This document shows positions 25,469-34,341 of a stretch of DNA of 64,000 bases, piece by piece (the stretch's first letter is position 1; each line of letters starts with the position of its first letter). Both the position numbers and the translations under genes were made by a program. A model generated the notes under the pieces. That model was not told the origin of the DNA and made no database searches. It saw only the letters and a program-made list of their open reading frames with translations. Origin of the DNA: DATMBF01 sp035559595 (lineage in GTDB: Bacteria; Bacteroidota; Ignavibacteria; UBA10030); the NCBI GenBank assembly GCA_035559595.1, contig DATMBF010000030.1, positions 65,030 to 129,029 on the forward strand. The letters are read 5' to 3'.

Positions 25469-26968
25469 ATGCCATTTTCACAACTCGGTCTACACGACCG
25501 TCTCGTGCAAGGAGTCCGCGCTGCCGGGTTCGATGCACCGACCACGATTCAATCACAAGCAATACCGCGCGTTCTTGCCGGCAACGACATTGTCGGTCTT
25601 GCGAACACCGGAACGGGAAAAACAGCAGCCTTTGTATTGCCGATGCTTCACAGGTTTTCGTCGAACACCAATGCCAAGCGCGCTGTACGTGGGTTGGTTC
25701 TGACGCCAACTCGCGAGCTTGCACGCCAAATCGAGGACTCTATTGCCTTGATGGGAAGATTCACAAATGTCAGCGCCCTCTCCGTTTACGGAGGGACTGG
25801 AATGGAAAAGCAAATTCAACGACTTCGCCGCGGCGTCGACGTGGTCGTGGCAACTCCCGGTCGGTTACTCGATCATCTCAACCGGAGAACAATTGACCTG
25901 TCGGCCATAGAATACCTTGTTGTAGACGAAGCCGATCGGATGTTTGATATGGGGTTCATCCGGGATGTGAGGAAGATCGTTTCCCACACACCGCATCAGC
26001 GGCAGACGCTCCTTTTTTCTGCCACGATGCCGGAGAGTATCCGGCATCTTACGCAGGTGATTCAGAAAAATCCCGAACTCATTCAGGTCGGGGAGACTGC
26101 GAATCCTGCTGCAGGAATCACTCAGTACTTCTACGCCGTCGCACCCGAACAGAAGCTCTCGCTTCTTGCACACATTCTCGAGAAGGAGAAGATGGAGAGC
26201 GTTCTGGTGTTTTCTCGCACAAAGCATGGTGCGGACAAAGTCTCAGGGCGACTTGAACGAAAAGGATTTGCCACCACGGCAATCCATTCCAACCGAACAC
26301 AGTCCCAACGACAACATGCCCTTGCTGGATTCAAGCAGGGTCGCTATCGCATTCTCGTCGCAACGGATATTGCCGCGCGGGGGATTGATGTTGAAGGGAT
26401 TTCCCATGTAATCAACTTCGATACGCCGATGGCGCCGGAAGACTACATCCATCGTGTCGGTCGGACCGGCAGGGCGGAGAAGAACGGGGACGCAATTACG
26501 TTTGTATCCAATGCCGAGCGCAAATATTTCCTCCGCATCCAGCAGATGCTGGGGAAGAAGATGGAGCTGAAGGCGCGTCTGGATTTTCATCCTTCACCTG
26601 CTGGCGCCGAGGCACGAAGTGAGCGTGACCAAGAGCCTTCGAGAAGCTCAAAACGGAAAAATGAGAAGAAGAGAGGATGGACGAATTTGGGCGAGGGACA
26701 TTCCGACAACAAACACGATGAGCGTGAGAGGCGCCAACGACGCGGCAGAAATGATCGCAGAGGTCAAACCGGAGGAGCGTCCGCGGAAAGTGGGGAAGAG
26801 GGTCGAACTCGTCACCGATCGAATGATTCATCACGTGACCACACCGACGTCCGCCATTCAGGCAAATCTCAAACGACCAGACATGACTGGATGGCATTGC
26901 TGAATCCGTTCATGGCAATGAGCGGAGGACTACGGAAGAAGATCAAGGGGAAGCATAAGCGAGTCTGA
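25469..26968 (+). CDS. DEAD-box ATP-dependent RNA helicase (RhlE-like)
   Basis: RNA helicase for ribosome assembly or mRNA remodelling. Q motif TTIQSQAIP, Walker A NTGTGKTAAF, motif Ia TPTRELARQ, DEAD box VVDEADRMFDMGF, SAT motif, and motif VI YIHRVGRTGRAEKNGDA are all present. Residues 1-370 are the two RecA-like domains. The last 120 residues are a low-complexity Arg/Lys/Asp/Glu/Ser tail of the kind that binds RNA non-specifically in RhlE proteins. Start at ATG 25469 after AAAAGGA. The leader could be long (about 180 bases), as in cold-inducible helicases. A strong terminator follows. Confidence 0.93.
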   Translation: MPFSQLGLHDRLVQGVRAAGFDAPTTIQSQAIPRVLAGNDIVGLANTGTGKTAAFVLPMLHRFSSNTNAKRAVRGLVLTPTRELARQIEDSIALMGRFTNVSALSVYGGTGMEKQIQRLRRGVDVVVATPGRLLDHLNRRTIDLSAIEYLVVDEADRMFDMGFIRDVRKIVSHTPHQRQTLLFSATMPESIRHLTQVIQKNPELIQVGETANPAAGITQYFYAVAPEQKLSLLAHILEKEKMESVLVFSRTKHGADKVSGRLERKGFATTAIHSNRTQSQRQHALAGFKQGRYRILVATDIAARGIDVEGISHVINFDTPMAPEDYIHRVGRTGRAEKNGDAITFVSNAERKYFLRIQQMLGKKMELKARLDFHPSPAGAEARSERDQEPSRSSKRKNEKKRGWTNLGEGHSDNKHDERERRQRRGRNDRRGQTGGASAESGEEGRTRHRSNDSSRDHTDVRHSGKSQTTRHDWMALLNPFMAMSGGLRKKIKGKHKRV

Positions 26969-26995
26969 CAACTCATTTGGAACTGCTGTTCAACG

Positions 26996-27025
26996 AAAAG
27001 CCGGCCCCCTAAGGGTCGGCTTTTT
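26996..27025 (+). terminator. intrinsic terminator after the DEAD-box helicase
   Basis: AAAAGCCGGCCC / GGGTCGGCTTTTT with a five-base loop and one G-T pair. Confidence 0.85.
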
Positions 27026-27041
27026 CGTGATGGCTTCCTCA

Positions 27042-27070
27042 TTGCTTCTCCTCGTGTTTTTTGGTACCTT
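27042..27070 (+). promoter_or_regulatory. predicted promoter of tRNA-Ser(GCT)
   Basis: TTGCTT (27042-27047), 17 bases, TACCTT (27065-27070), 28 bases before the tRNA. Confidence 0.55.
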
Positions 27071-27098
27071 GTGCATACATCAAAGTTCAGCGCAACCC

Positions 27099-27187
27099 GG
27101 AGAGGTGGCCGAGTGGCTGAAGGCGGCGGTTTGCTAAACCGTTATAGGGGTAAAACCCTATCGGGGGTTCGAATCCCCCCCTCTCCG
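27099..27187 (+). tRNA. tRNA-Ser (anticodon GCT)
   Basis: Class II tRNA of 89 bases, CCA not encoded. Acceptor GGAGAGG / CCTCTCC, discriminator G, anticodon stem GCGGT / ACCGT with loop TTGCTAA (GCT), long variable arm ending in TATAGGGGTAAAACCCTA, T-loop GGTTCGAATCC. Confidence 0.95.
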
Positions 27188-27203
27188 CAAATGAATGTGT
27201 CCT

Positions 27204-27228
27204 AAGCGTCCGTCGGGACGCTTTTTTT
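27204..27228 (+). terminator. intrinsic terminator between tRNA-Ser and gltX
   Basis: Stem AGCGTCC / GGACGCT with loop GTCG, followed by seven T. It ends only 20 bases before the gltX ATG. Confidence 0.88.
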
Positions 27229-27247
27229 GTGCCAATCGGTATCCATC

Positions 27248-28693
27248 ATGTCCAAACCTGTTCGCGTTCGCTTTGCTCCAAGTCCAACGGGATTTCTCCA
27301 CGTTGGGGGACTCCGCACCGCCCTCTATAATTACCTTTTCGCAAAGCACCATAAGGGTGCGTTTGTTCTCCGCATTGAGGATACCGACCAAAGCCGTAAG
27401 GTCGAAGGAGCAATCGAGAATCTCATTTCCACTCTTGAGTGGGCCGGCATTCATTACGATGAGGGACCGGGAAAAGAGGGGAAATTCGGCCCTTATGTTC
27501 AGTCTCAACGTCTGCACCATTACCACACCTACGCCAATGAGCTGATTAAGCGATCGAAAGCGTACTATTGCTTCTGTACACCACAACGACTCGACGAGGT
27601 TCGACAGAAGCAGATCGCCGCGAAGATCCCGCCGGCGTACGACAGACATTGTAGGAATATCCCTCCCGAAGAGGCGCAGAAGCGAAAAGAGTCCGGTGAA
27701 CCGTTCGTCGTCCGCATGAAAGTACCGATGACAGGAGAGATGACGTTTGAGGATCGCATTCGTGGCAAGGTGACGATCGCCCATAAAGTGCTTGATGATC
27801 AGGTTTTGCTGAAATCGGATGGTTTCCCGACGTATCATCTTGCCGTTGTTGTCGATGATCATCTGATGGAGATTTCGCATGTGATCCGTGGCGAGGAGTG
27901 GCTTCCCAGCACACCAAAGCACATCATGCTCTATCAGTATCTCGGCTGGGAGGTGCCGGAGTTTGCCCACCTTCCGTTGCTGCTGAACCCGGATAAAAGT
28001 AAGCTCAGCAAGCGGCAAGGTGATGTTGCCGTGGAGGAGTATCGCGCAAAAGGCTATTTGAAAGAAGCATTGGTGAATTTCGTAGCGTTCCTTGGATGGA
28101 ATCCTGGTGACGAGCGTGAAATTTTCACACTCGACGAGCTAATCAAGGAATTCTCATTGGAACGGGTAGGGAAGTCTGGGGCCGTTTTCAACATTGAGAA
28201 GCTCAACTGGCTCAACCAGCAGCATCTTCGCCTCAAATCGAATGAGGAAATTGCCGATGCGCTTCAACCGATCCTGACATCTGCCGGCATAAGCGGAGTA
28301 GAACGTAACTATCTGCTCAAAGTGATTGAGCTGATGAAGGAAAGAGTTACATTTATTGCCGACTTCATCGAACTTGGCGACTATTTTTTTCGAGATCCTC
28401 TCTCATTTGATGAGAAGGGTGTGCAGAAACACTGGAGACCGGAAGCCAAAAGGAATCTCCTCAAGCTTGCGGAGCGGTTGGAACAGGCGGCGGAGTTCAG
28501 GCTTGGCTCAATCGAATCGATACTTCGCTCCCTTGCAGATGAGCTTGGGGTGAATGCGAGCGCGTTGATTCATCCGACGCGACTTGCACTTTCGGGAAGA
28601 GTTGTCGGACCGAGTCTCTTTCACATGATGGAATTGCTGGGGAAGGAGACTGTCGTCAAACGTCTCCGCCGCGCGGCCGAGATGATCAAGTGA
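27248..28693 (+). CDS. gltX: glutamyl-tRNA synthetase
   Basis: Class I synthetase for tRNA-Glu. The start is ATG 27248 (MSKPVRVRFAPSPTG); a TTG 21 bases upstream lies inside the T-tract of the tRNA terminator. HIGH motif is HVGG in APSPTGFLHVGGLRTAL, and the KMSKS-type motif is KLSKRQGD at about residue 252. A full C-terminal anticodon-binding region is present; total 481 residues. There is no Shine-Dalgarno match and no promoter between the terminator and the start. Discriminating versus non-discriminating charging cannot be read from sequence. Confidence 0.96.
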   Translation: MSKPVRVRFAPSPTGFLHVGGLRTALYNYLFAKHHKGAFVLRIEDTDQSRKVEGAIENLISTLEWAGIHYDEGPGKEGKFGPYVQSQRLHHYHTYANELIKRSKAYYCFCTPQRLDEVRQKQIAAKIPPAYDRHCRNIPPEEAQKRKESGEPFVVRMKVPMTGEMTFEDRIRGKVTIAHKVLDDQVLLKSDGFPTYHLAVVVDDHLMEISHVIRGEEWLPSTPKHIMLYQYLGWEVPEFAHLPLLLNPDKSKLSKRQGDVAVEEYRAKGYLKEALVNFVAFLGWNPGDEREIFTLDELIKEFSLERVGKSGAVFNIEKLNWLNQQHLRLKSNEEIADALQPILTSAGISGVERNYLLKVIELMKERVTFIADFIELGDYFFRDPLSFDEKGVQKHWRPEAKRNLLKLAERLEQAAEFRLGSIESILRSLADELGVNASALIHPTRLALSGRVVGPSLFHMMELLGKETVVKRLRRAAEMIK

Positions 28694-28752
28694 TCACAAC
28701 TCCCCAATATCATCCCAACCGACAAAACCGAACCCGAACCATTGCTATGTTC

Positions 28753-28781
28753 TTGTGAATATCTCGATTGCTGGTTATATT
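28753..28781 (+). promoter_or_regulatory. predicted promoter of folB-folK-dNK
   Basis: TTGTGA (28753-28758), 17 bases, TATATT (28776-28781), in the 132-base gap after gltX. Confidence 0.6.
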
Positions 28782-28825
28782 GACGCAACTTTCGTTCTCT
28801 AAGTCTCACTCATCCTTCTACTTCT

Positions 28826-29206
28826 TTGCCCCGTTCAACAAAATCCCTTGATGTTATTCGTTTGCACAATGCCGTGTTTTATGCATACCACGGAGTGCTT
28901 TCGGACGAGCAGAATCTCGGGGGGAAATTCGCGGTTGATGTCGATCTCTTTTGTGACCTCTCTCATGCCGCGAAAACCGATTCGCTGAATCAGACCGTCG
29001 ATTATGAACGTGTTTACGATAGCATTCATACCATTGTCCTCCGAAAAAAATACTTCTTGCTTGAGGCTCTGGCAGGAGCAATTGCGGGGGGGATTTTGAA
29101 GAATTTTAAGAAGGTGAAAGGTGTTGTTGTACGCGTGAGAAAGATGAACGCTCCAGTGAAGGGAGTGTTGGATTACGTTGAAGTGGAACACACAAAGTGG
29201 CGGTAG
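28826..29206 (+). CDS. folB: dihydroneopterin aldolase
   Basis: Cleaves 7,8-dihydroneopterin to 6-hydroxymethyl-dihydropterin in folate synthesis. LHNAVFYAYHGVLSDEQNLGG at the N-terminus (core: FYAYHGVL), VDYERVYDSI and the C-terminal VRVRKMNAPVKGVLDYVEVE with the catalytic Lys are typical. 126 residues. The only sensible start is TTG 28826; no ATG or GTG is available in frame before the conserved core. First gene of a folate/nucleotide unit; folK starts one base after its stop. Confidence 0.93.
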   Translation: MPRSTKSLDVIRLHNAVFYAYHGVLSDEQNLGGKFAVDVDLFCDLSHAAKTDSLNQTVDYERVYDSIHTIVLRKKYFLLEALAGAIAGGILKNFKKVKGVVVRVRKMNAPVKGVLDYVEVEHTKWR

Positions 29207-29207
29207 A

Positions 29208-29714
29208 TTGCGGCGGGCATTCTTAGGCCTGGGATCGAATCTGGGGGATCGGTTCGCTCAGCTTCAGTCGGCTGTTGAGGCGATCGGAAGAACTCCGGGG
29301 ATAGAAATCATCCGCTTGTCTTCGATCTACGAAACGGAACCGGTTGGAATGAAAGAACAGCCGGCTTTTTACAATATGGTGGTTGAAGCCCAGACTGAGT
29401 TAGAGCCGAAGTCTCTTTTTCATACGATCAAAGAAATTGAAACGGCGATTGGGAGAACGACGAGTGTGCGCTGGGGGCCACGCGAAATCGATATCGATCT
29501 CCTCTATTTTGACTCAGCGGTGATCAGTGACCCTGAGTTCCAAGTCCCACATCCGGAAATTGCGAATCGGAATTTTGTGCTGATTCCGCTTGCGGAGATT
29601 GATGGATCGTTCATTGATCCGCGTCGCCGTCAACCGATCCGTTCCTTGCTTGCGGCAAGCCTGGACAGGAGTGCCGTCAAGCGATTAGATCTAGTTTTGT
29701 CATTGTCTCACTAA
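29208..29714 (+). CDS. folK: 6-hydroxymethyl-7,8-dihydropterin pyrophosphokinase
   Basis: Transfers pyrophosphate from ATP to the pterin in folate synthesis. FLGLGSNLGDR at the N-terminus, SSIYETEPVGMKEQPAFYN, and RWGPREIDIDLLYFD with the metal-binding Asp pair are diagnostic. Homologues start a few residues before the LGSNLGDR motif, so TTG 29208 (MRRAFLGLG) is preferred over TTG 29178, which would lie inside folB. 168 residues. Confidence 0.93.
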   Translation: MRRAFLGLGSNLGDRFAQLQSAVEAIGRTPGIEIIRLSSIYETEPVGMKEQPAFYNMVVEAQTELEPKSLFHTIKEIETAIGRTTSVRWGPREIDIDLLYFDSAVISDPEFQVPHPEIANRNFVLIPLAEIDGSFIDPRRRQPIRSLLAASLDRSAVKRLDLVLSLSH

Positions 29715-29724
29715 GGAGAACTGA

Positions 29725-30384
29725 TTGCAGGTCCCACGTTCTGACATACGGCACATCGCCATAGAGGGCGTTATTGGCGCCGGCAAGACAACGCTTGCCA
29801 AGATGCTCGCAGAAAGACTCGGCGGAAGATTGGTGCTTGAGCGGTTCGATGAGAATCCGTTCCTGCCGAAATTCTATCAGGATCCTGAGCATTACGCGTT
29901 CCAGACACAGATCTTTTTCCTCCTGAGCCGCTACAGGCAGCAGCAAGAGCTTTTCCAGGCCGATCTGTTCCACAACTATATTATTGCGGATTACATCTTC
30001 GAAAAGGACAAGATCTTCGCCTACTTGAACCTTCAGGACGACGAGTTGAAGCTGTACGAAACGATCATGTCGGCTTTCGAAAAGAACATACCGGTTCCCG
30101 ACCTCGTTGTTTATTTGCAGTGCAGTGTGGATCGGCTGATGGAGAACATCCGGCGTCGTGGTAGGTCGTATGAAGAGAACATGTCGGTCGACTATATCCG
30201 CGAGCTTAACGAGGCTTATAACTACTTCTTCTTTCGATACAAATCGTCTCCTCTCCTTATTGTCCGTGCAACGGACATCGATTTTGTCAACAACAAAGAT
30301 GATTTTGAGGACCTTGTCGAGCAGATCTTCCGTCCGAACAAGGCTCCTGTGGAATATTACAACCCCGTCCGGAAAGCGACGTAG
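29725..30384 (+). CDS. deoxynucleoside kinase
   Basis: Phosphorylates deoxynucleosides (deoxyadenosine/deoxyguanosine kinase type) for salvage. P-loop IEGVIGAGKTTLAK at residues 13-26, the catalytic ERFDENPF region (Glu about 40), ADYIFEKDKIFA, and the LID arginines in NIRRRGRSYE. 219 residues. Start is TTG 29725 with AAGGAG six bases upstream, a strong site that supports the unusual start codon. It follows folK by ten bases. The base specificity (dA/dG/dC) is not decided by reading. Confidence 0.9.
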   Translation: MQVPRSDIRHIAIEGVIGAGKTTLAKMLAERLGGRLVLERFDENPFLPKFYQDPEHYAFQTQIFFLLSRYRQQQELFQADLFHNYIIADYIFEKDKIFAYLNLQDDELKLYETIMSAFEKNIPVPDLVVYLQCSVDRLMENIRRRGRSYEENMSVDYIRELNEAYNYFFFRYKSSPLLIVRATDIDFVNNKDDFEDLVEQIFRPNKAPVEYYNPVRKAT

Positions 30385-30389
30385 CGGCG

Positions 30390-30611
30390 ATGGTTCGCTT
30401 CATTATTCTCGCGATAGTGTTCTATCTTGCTTTTCGTTTGTTTCTCTGGTTGCTTCGAACCGTTTTGTTGCCGTTCATGACTCCTCGTCAACCTCCAGTC
30501 GGGTCAAATCACGAGCAACAACCGGAGAGCACGATTGATCCGAAGGACATTCAAGACGCGAAGTTCATCGACCTTCCTAAACAAGAGCAATCCAAAGAGC
30601 ATCAATCCTAA
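30390..30611 (+). CDS. small membrane protein, unknown function
   Basis: 73 residues: one N-terminal transmembrane helix (residues 3-28, FIILAIVFYLAFRLFLWLL) then a polar Pro/Gln-rich tail ending DAKFIDLPKQEQ. This layout, a short helix and a tail with an I-x-DA-x-F motif, is common in small Bacteroidota/Chlorobi proteins of DUF4834 type; that assignment is a guess. It follows the kinase by five bases and is probably the last gene of the folB unit. Confidence 0.7.
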   Translation: MVRFIILAIVFYLAFRLFLWLLRTVLLPFMTPRQPPVGSNHEQQPESTIDPKDIQDAKFIDLPKQEQSKEHQS

Positions 30612-30743
30612 CAACCCATACTTCTCATTCTTGAGATTGACTCGGTGAATTTCTTAGCTTTGCCAAGAGTCAATCGCTCAGTGTGTGGCGTTGCAGTAAA
30701 CGATTATCTGCGCGGCTTGACGCTTCACCATTTCCAAATTTCG

Positions 30744-30772
30744 TTGAAGATATACTTTTCCTTTGCTATATT
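30744..30772 (+). promoter_or_regulatory. predicted promoter of asnS
   Basis: TTGAAG (30744-30749), 17 bases, TATATT (30767-30772). The start codon at 30805 would lie about 20-25 bases into the mRNA. Confidence 0.6.
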
Positions 30773-30804
30773 GACCGCGGTTTTTTCACACCACGAGCGA
30801 GAAC

Positions 30805-32103
30805 TTGACCCAAAGAGTTTACATTGAAACCTTAGACGATCACGTCGGCAATGAAGTGACGCTCCAAGGGTGGCTGTATAACAAGCGATCCAGCGGGAAG
30901 ATCAGATTTCTGCTCCTGCGTGACGGAACTGGGATTATTCAAGGAGTGCTGGTTAAGGGTCAGACTCCGGACGAGAGTTATCAGGCATTCGATGAGCTTA
31001 CGCAGGAATCCTCATTTGCCATGACGGGGAAGGTGCGTAAGGACGACCGCGCACCCGGCGGCTTCGAACTTGATGTCACGGGCATCAAGATTTATCAGAT
31101 CGCTAAAGACTATCCGATCACGCCAAAAGAGCATGGTGTTGAGTTCCTGGCCGATCGCAGGCATTTGTGGCTTCGTTCTTCACGTCAACATGCAATCATG
31201 CGGGTTCGCCACCGAATTATCAGGGCGATCCGTGACTTCTTCGATGATCGAGGCTTCACGCTTGTCGATTCTCCCATTCTCACCCCAAATGCTGTTGAGG
31301 GAACCACGACGCTATTCGAGACGGAGTACTTTGATCTTGGCAAGGCTTATTTGACACAATCCGGCCAGCTCTATGCTGAAGCTGGGGCAATGGCGTTCGG
31401 CAAGGTTTACTGCTTCGGTCCGACGTTTCGTGCAGAAAAATCGAAGACGCGCAGGCATTTGACGGAGTTTTGGATGGTGGAACCGGAGGTTGCCTTCTAC
31501 GACTTGAATGATGATATGGATTTGGCGGAAGAATTTTTGGAGTACATCGTTCAGACGGTACTGAAAGATCGGGCCGAAGAACTCAAAGTACTCGAGAGGA
31601 ATACGAAGTTCTTGGAGAACGTGAAGCGCCCTCTACCAAGGATTACCTATGACGAGGCTGTGGAGATCCTCAGGAAGAAAGGAATCAGTTTTGAGTGGGG
31701 TGGAGATTTTGGTGGAACGGACGAGACGGTGATTTCGGAGCAATTCGACCGTCCTGTGATGGTGCATCGCTATCCGGCCCAGGTCAAGGCGTTCTACATG
31801 AAGCGTGATCCCGAGAATCCAAAGCTTGCGCTCGCCCTGGATGTGCTCGCCCCGGAGGGATACGGAGAGATTATCGGTGGCAGCCAGCGTGAGGACGATC
31901 TGGACGCGTTGTTGCATCGCATCAAAGAGCACAATCTGCCTCAAGAAGCTTTTGAGTGGTATTTGGATTTGCGCCGCTATGGAAGCGTGCCGCACTCGGG
32001 ATTCGGGCTCGGATTGGAGAGGACTGTTGCATGGATTTGCGGTCTCGATCACGTAAGAGAGACGATTCCGTTTCCGAGGATGATCTACCGATTGACGCCG
32101 TGA
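30805..32103 (+). CDS. asnS: asparaginyl-tRNA synthetase
   Basis: Class IIb synthetase that charges tRNA-Asn. N-terminal OB fold (VTLQGWLYNKRSSGKIRFLLLRD, core GWLYNKRSSGKI), motif 2 FGPTFRAEKSKTRRHLTEFWMVEPE (core FRAEKSKTRRHL), the AsnRS-type GEIIGGSQRED loop, and motif 3 HSGFGLGLERTVAWICG. 432 residues. TTG start at 30805, supported by the promoter position. The natA-like gene begins within 50 bases of its stop on the same strand. Confidence 0.95.
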   Translation: MTQRVYIETLDDHVGNEVTLQGWLYNKRSSGKIRFLLLRDGTGIIQGVLVKGQTPDESYQAFDELTQESSFAMTGKVRKDDRAPGGFELDVTGIKIYQIAKDYPITPKEHGVEFLADRRHLWLRSSRQHAIMRVRHRIIRAIRDFFDDRGFTLVDSPILTPNAVEGTTTLFETEYFDLGKAYLTQSGQLYAEAGAMAFGKVYCFGPTFRAEKSKTRRHLTEFWMVEPEVAFYDLNDDMDLAEEFLEYIVQTVLKDRAEELKVLERNTKFLENVKRPLPRITYDEAVEILRKKGISFEWGGDFGGTDETVISEQFDRPVMVHRYPAQVKAFYMKRDPENPKLALALDVLAPEGYGEIIGGSQREDDLDALLHRIKEHNLPQEAFEWYLDLRRYGSVPHSGFGLGLERTVAWICGLDHVRETIPFPRMIYRLTP

Positions 32104-32149
32104 GGGGAGAAAGGAAAACGGAAGCGAGAACCCGTTGAACCATCTCACA

Positions 32150-33067
32150 ATGCTCAAAGTTTCGAATCTCAGGAAAGAGTTTGACACTGTTGTCGCTGTG
32201 GACGGCGTTTCACTTGAAGTGAAGCGCGGAGAGCTGTTCGGCCTCTTGGGACCGAACGGTGCCGGAAAGACAACAACCATTCGAACAATCCTGAATATTA
32301 TCCAGCCGGATAGCGGGGAGATCACTTTCGATGGCAAGCCGTTCAACGAAGAGATGTGGAATACGATCGGCTATCTCCCGGAAGAGCGTGGTCTCTATCG
32401 TAAGAGCAAAATTCTCAACACGATTCTCTATTTTGCTTCACTGAAAGGTCTGGATGAGAGGACCGCGAAGCCGAGGGCCCTCCAGTGGTTGGAAAGATTC
32501 GGATTGAACGATCGGGCAAATCAGAATGTGGAGGAGTTGTCCAAGGGAAATCAGCAGAAAGTGCAAATCATCATCTCCCTCATTCATGAGCCCAGCCTTG
32601 TGATCCTTGACGAGCCATTTTCAGGTCTCGATCCTGTCAATCAAATCCTGCTTAAAGATATTCTCCTCGAAGTTCGGCAGAAAAACACCGCCATCATCTT
32701 CTCCACTCACCAGATGGATCAGGTCGAGAAGATGTGCGATACTATCTGCCTCATCAACAAGGGCAAGCCGGTGTTAAGTGGTTCCTTGCGTGAGGTGAAG
32801 AGGAACTACGGAAAGAACTCCGTTCACCTTGAGTTTAATGGCGATGGCTCGTTCCTCAAGCAACTGCCGTTTGTTAAGAAAGCCGATATCTATCAGAACT
32901 ACGCAGAGTTAGAGGTTGAAGAGAGTACGAGCTCCCGCGAGCTGCTGTCACAGATTAACGGTCGCCTCGACCTCCGGAGATTCGAAGTCGTTGAGCCTTC
33001 CCTGAACTCCATCTTTATCGATGTTGTCGGCGGAGTTCCCCAGCCGGCGGGTGGAGGTGCCGCATGA
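32150..33067 (+). CDS. ABC transporter ATP-binding protein (NatA-like)
   Basis: ATPase subunit of an ABC-2 type exporter. Walker A GPNGAGKTTT, signature LSKGNQQK, Walker B LVILDEPFSGLDP and a switch His in STHQMD. It carries the C-terminal extension of about 90 residues typical of NatA-type ATPases. Start at ATG 32150 (MLKVSNLRKEF); a TTG at 32135 is an alternative. The stop overlaps the permease start (ATGA). NatAB exports Na+ in Bacillus; that substrate is inferred from the family and the neighbouring ion-transport genes, not proven. Confidence 0.88.
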   Translation: MLKVSNLRKEFDTVVAVDGVSLEVKRGELFGLLGPNGAGKTTTIRTILNIIQPDSGEITFDGKPFNEEMWNTIGYLPEERGLYRKSKILNTILYFASLKGLDERTAKPRALQWLERFGLNDRANQNVEELSKGNQQKVQIIISLIHEPSLVILDEPFSGLDPVNQILLKDILLEVRQKNTAIIFSTHQMDQVEKMCDTICLINKGKPVLSGSLREVKRNYGKNSVHLEFNGDGSFLKQLPFVKKADIYQNYAELEVEESTSSRELLSQINGRLDLRRFEVVEPSLNSIFIDVVGGVPQPAGGGAA

Positions 33068-34308
33068 AGAAAGCGCTTGCGGTGGCAAAGTGGGAGTTCA
33101 TGGAGAAGGTGAAGTCCAAGGCTTTTCTCATCAGTCTTGTACTCATGCCGGTGATCATTGTTTTGTTTGCCGTTATCCCAGGCTTTCTTGCTGCAAAACC
33201 GGATGATCGACCCTTGGCAATCGGGATCATTGATAAATCAGGTTTGTTATTCGAGCGGTTAAAACAGACGATTGAAGAGAAACACAGACTACCGGATGGC
33301 CAACCGAATTACATCCTCAAAGATCTGGGCGCTGATGGTGACGTCCCTCAACTGAAACTCATTGGGAATCAGATGATTGCAAACGGGGAGATCGAGGGGT
33401 ATTTCTTTCTTCCCGCCGACATTATTGATAGTGGAAAGGTTGAATATCGGGCAAGGAATGTGGGTAACCTTCGTATCGAGCGGAGGTTTTCCAAGGCCAT
33501 CGAGGATATCATTGTTGAGATCCGACTCTCCAATCAGGGCTACGATGCTTCGAGAGTCAGAAACCTGCTTGCTGAAATCGACATCAGATCGATGAAGATC
33601 TCAGACAAGGGGGAAGAGACTGAATCGGGATTCCGCGAAGTCTTCTTCAGCGCGTACATCTTCATCATGGCGTTAATGTTTCTTGTCCTTACGTCCGGTC
33701 AGTTACTGGTGCGAAGCGTTGTTGAGGAGAAGACAAATCGCGTCATCGAGGTCCTTCTCTCCTCCTGCTCTTCGATGGATCTTATGACGGGTAAAATCCT
33801 TGGTTTAAGCACGCTTGGCCTTGTGCAGATCGGCTTGTGGGGCGCCATTGGTCTTGCGGTCTCGATAAAGACGGGTGGATTGTTTTTCCTCACGGAGAAT
33901 CTGATTCTCTCTGCTGTCTACTTTATCCTTGGATATTTGATGTACTCAGCGATCTTCGTCGGTGTCGGATCGCCGATCACCACCGAACAGGAAGCGCAGC
34001 AGTTGACAAGTTACGTGAGTTTGTTCCTGGTGTTTCCGATTGCGTTGGCGATTCCTGCAATGCAGAATCCCGACTCGATGCTGATCAAGGTGTTGACGTT
34101 CATCCCGATCTTGACTCCGACGTTTATGCTCTTGAGAATACCTATTCAGACGCCGGCGACGTGGGAGATTGTGACGACGATCATTCTGTTGGTTCTGACG
34201 ACTGTTGTTCTCATGTGGGCGGCAGGGAAGGTGTTTCGCATTGCAATCCTTGTCTACGGAAAACGGCCGAGTATCCCCGAACTCTTCAGGTGGATTCGTG
34301 CCGCATAA
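33064..34308 (+). CDS. ABC-2 type permease (NatB-like)
   Basis: Membrane partner of the preceding ATPase. One N-terminal helix (residues about 20-42), a large extracytoplasmic domain (about 45-195), then five to six helices. The LVRSVVEEKTNRVIEVLLSS block, the coupling helix that touches the ATPase, is diagnostic of NatB/ABC-2 permeases. 414 residues. Four-base overlap with the ATPase gene. Followed after 33 bases by nuoJ. Confidence 0.88.
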   Translation: MKKALAVAKWEFMEKVKSKAFLISLVLMPVIIVLFAVIPGFLAAKPDDRPLAIGIIDKSGLLFERLKQTIEEKHRLPDGQPNYILKDLGADGDVPQLKLIGNQMIANGEIEGYFFLPADIIDSGKVEYRARNVGNLRIERRFSKAIEDIIVEIRLSNQGYDASRVRNLLAEIDIRSMKISDKGEETESGFREVFFSAYIFIMALMFLVLTSGQLLVRSVVEEKTNRVIEVLLSSCSSMDLMTGKILGLSTLGLVQIGLWGAIGLAVSIKTGGLFFLTENLILSAVYFILGYLMYSAIFVGVGSPITTEQEAQQLTSYVSLFLVFPIALAIPAMQNPDSMLIKVLTFIPILTPTFMLLRIPIQTPATWEIVTTIILLVLTTVVLMWAAGKVFRIAILVYGKRPSIPELFRWIRAA

Positions 34309-34341
34309 CCATCACAGTTGCCACCCGGGGAGCAGCAGTCC

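Noticed and set aside
25297..25896. 199-codon frame that overlaps the DEAD-box helicase start
   Set aside because: Out of frame with the helicase for most of its length and without any domain; the helicase explains the region.
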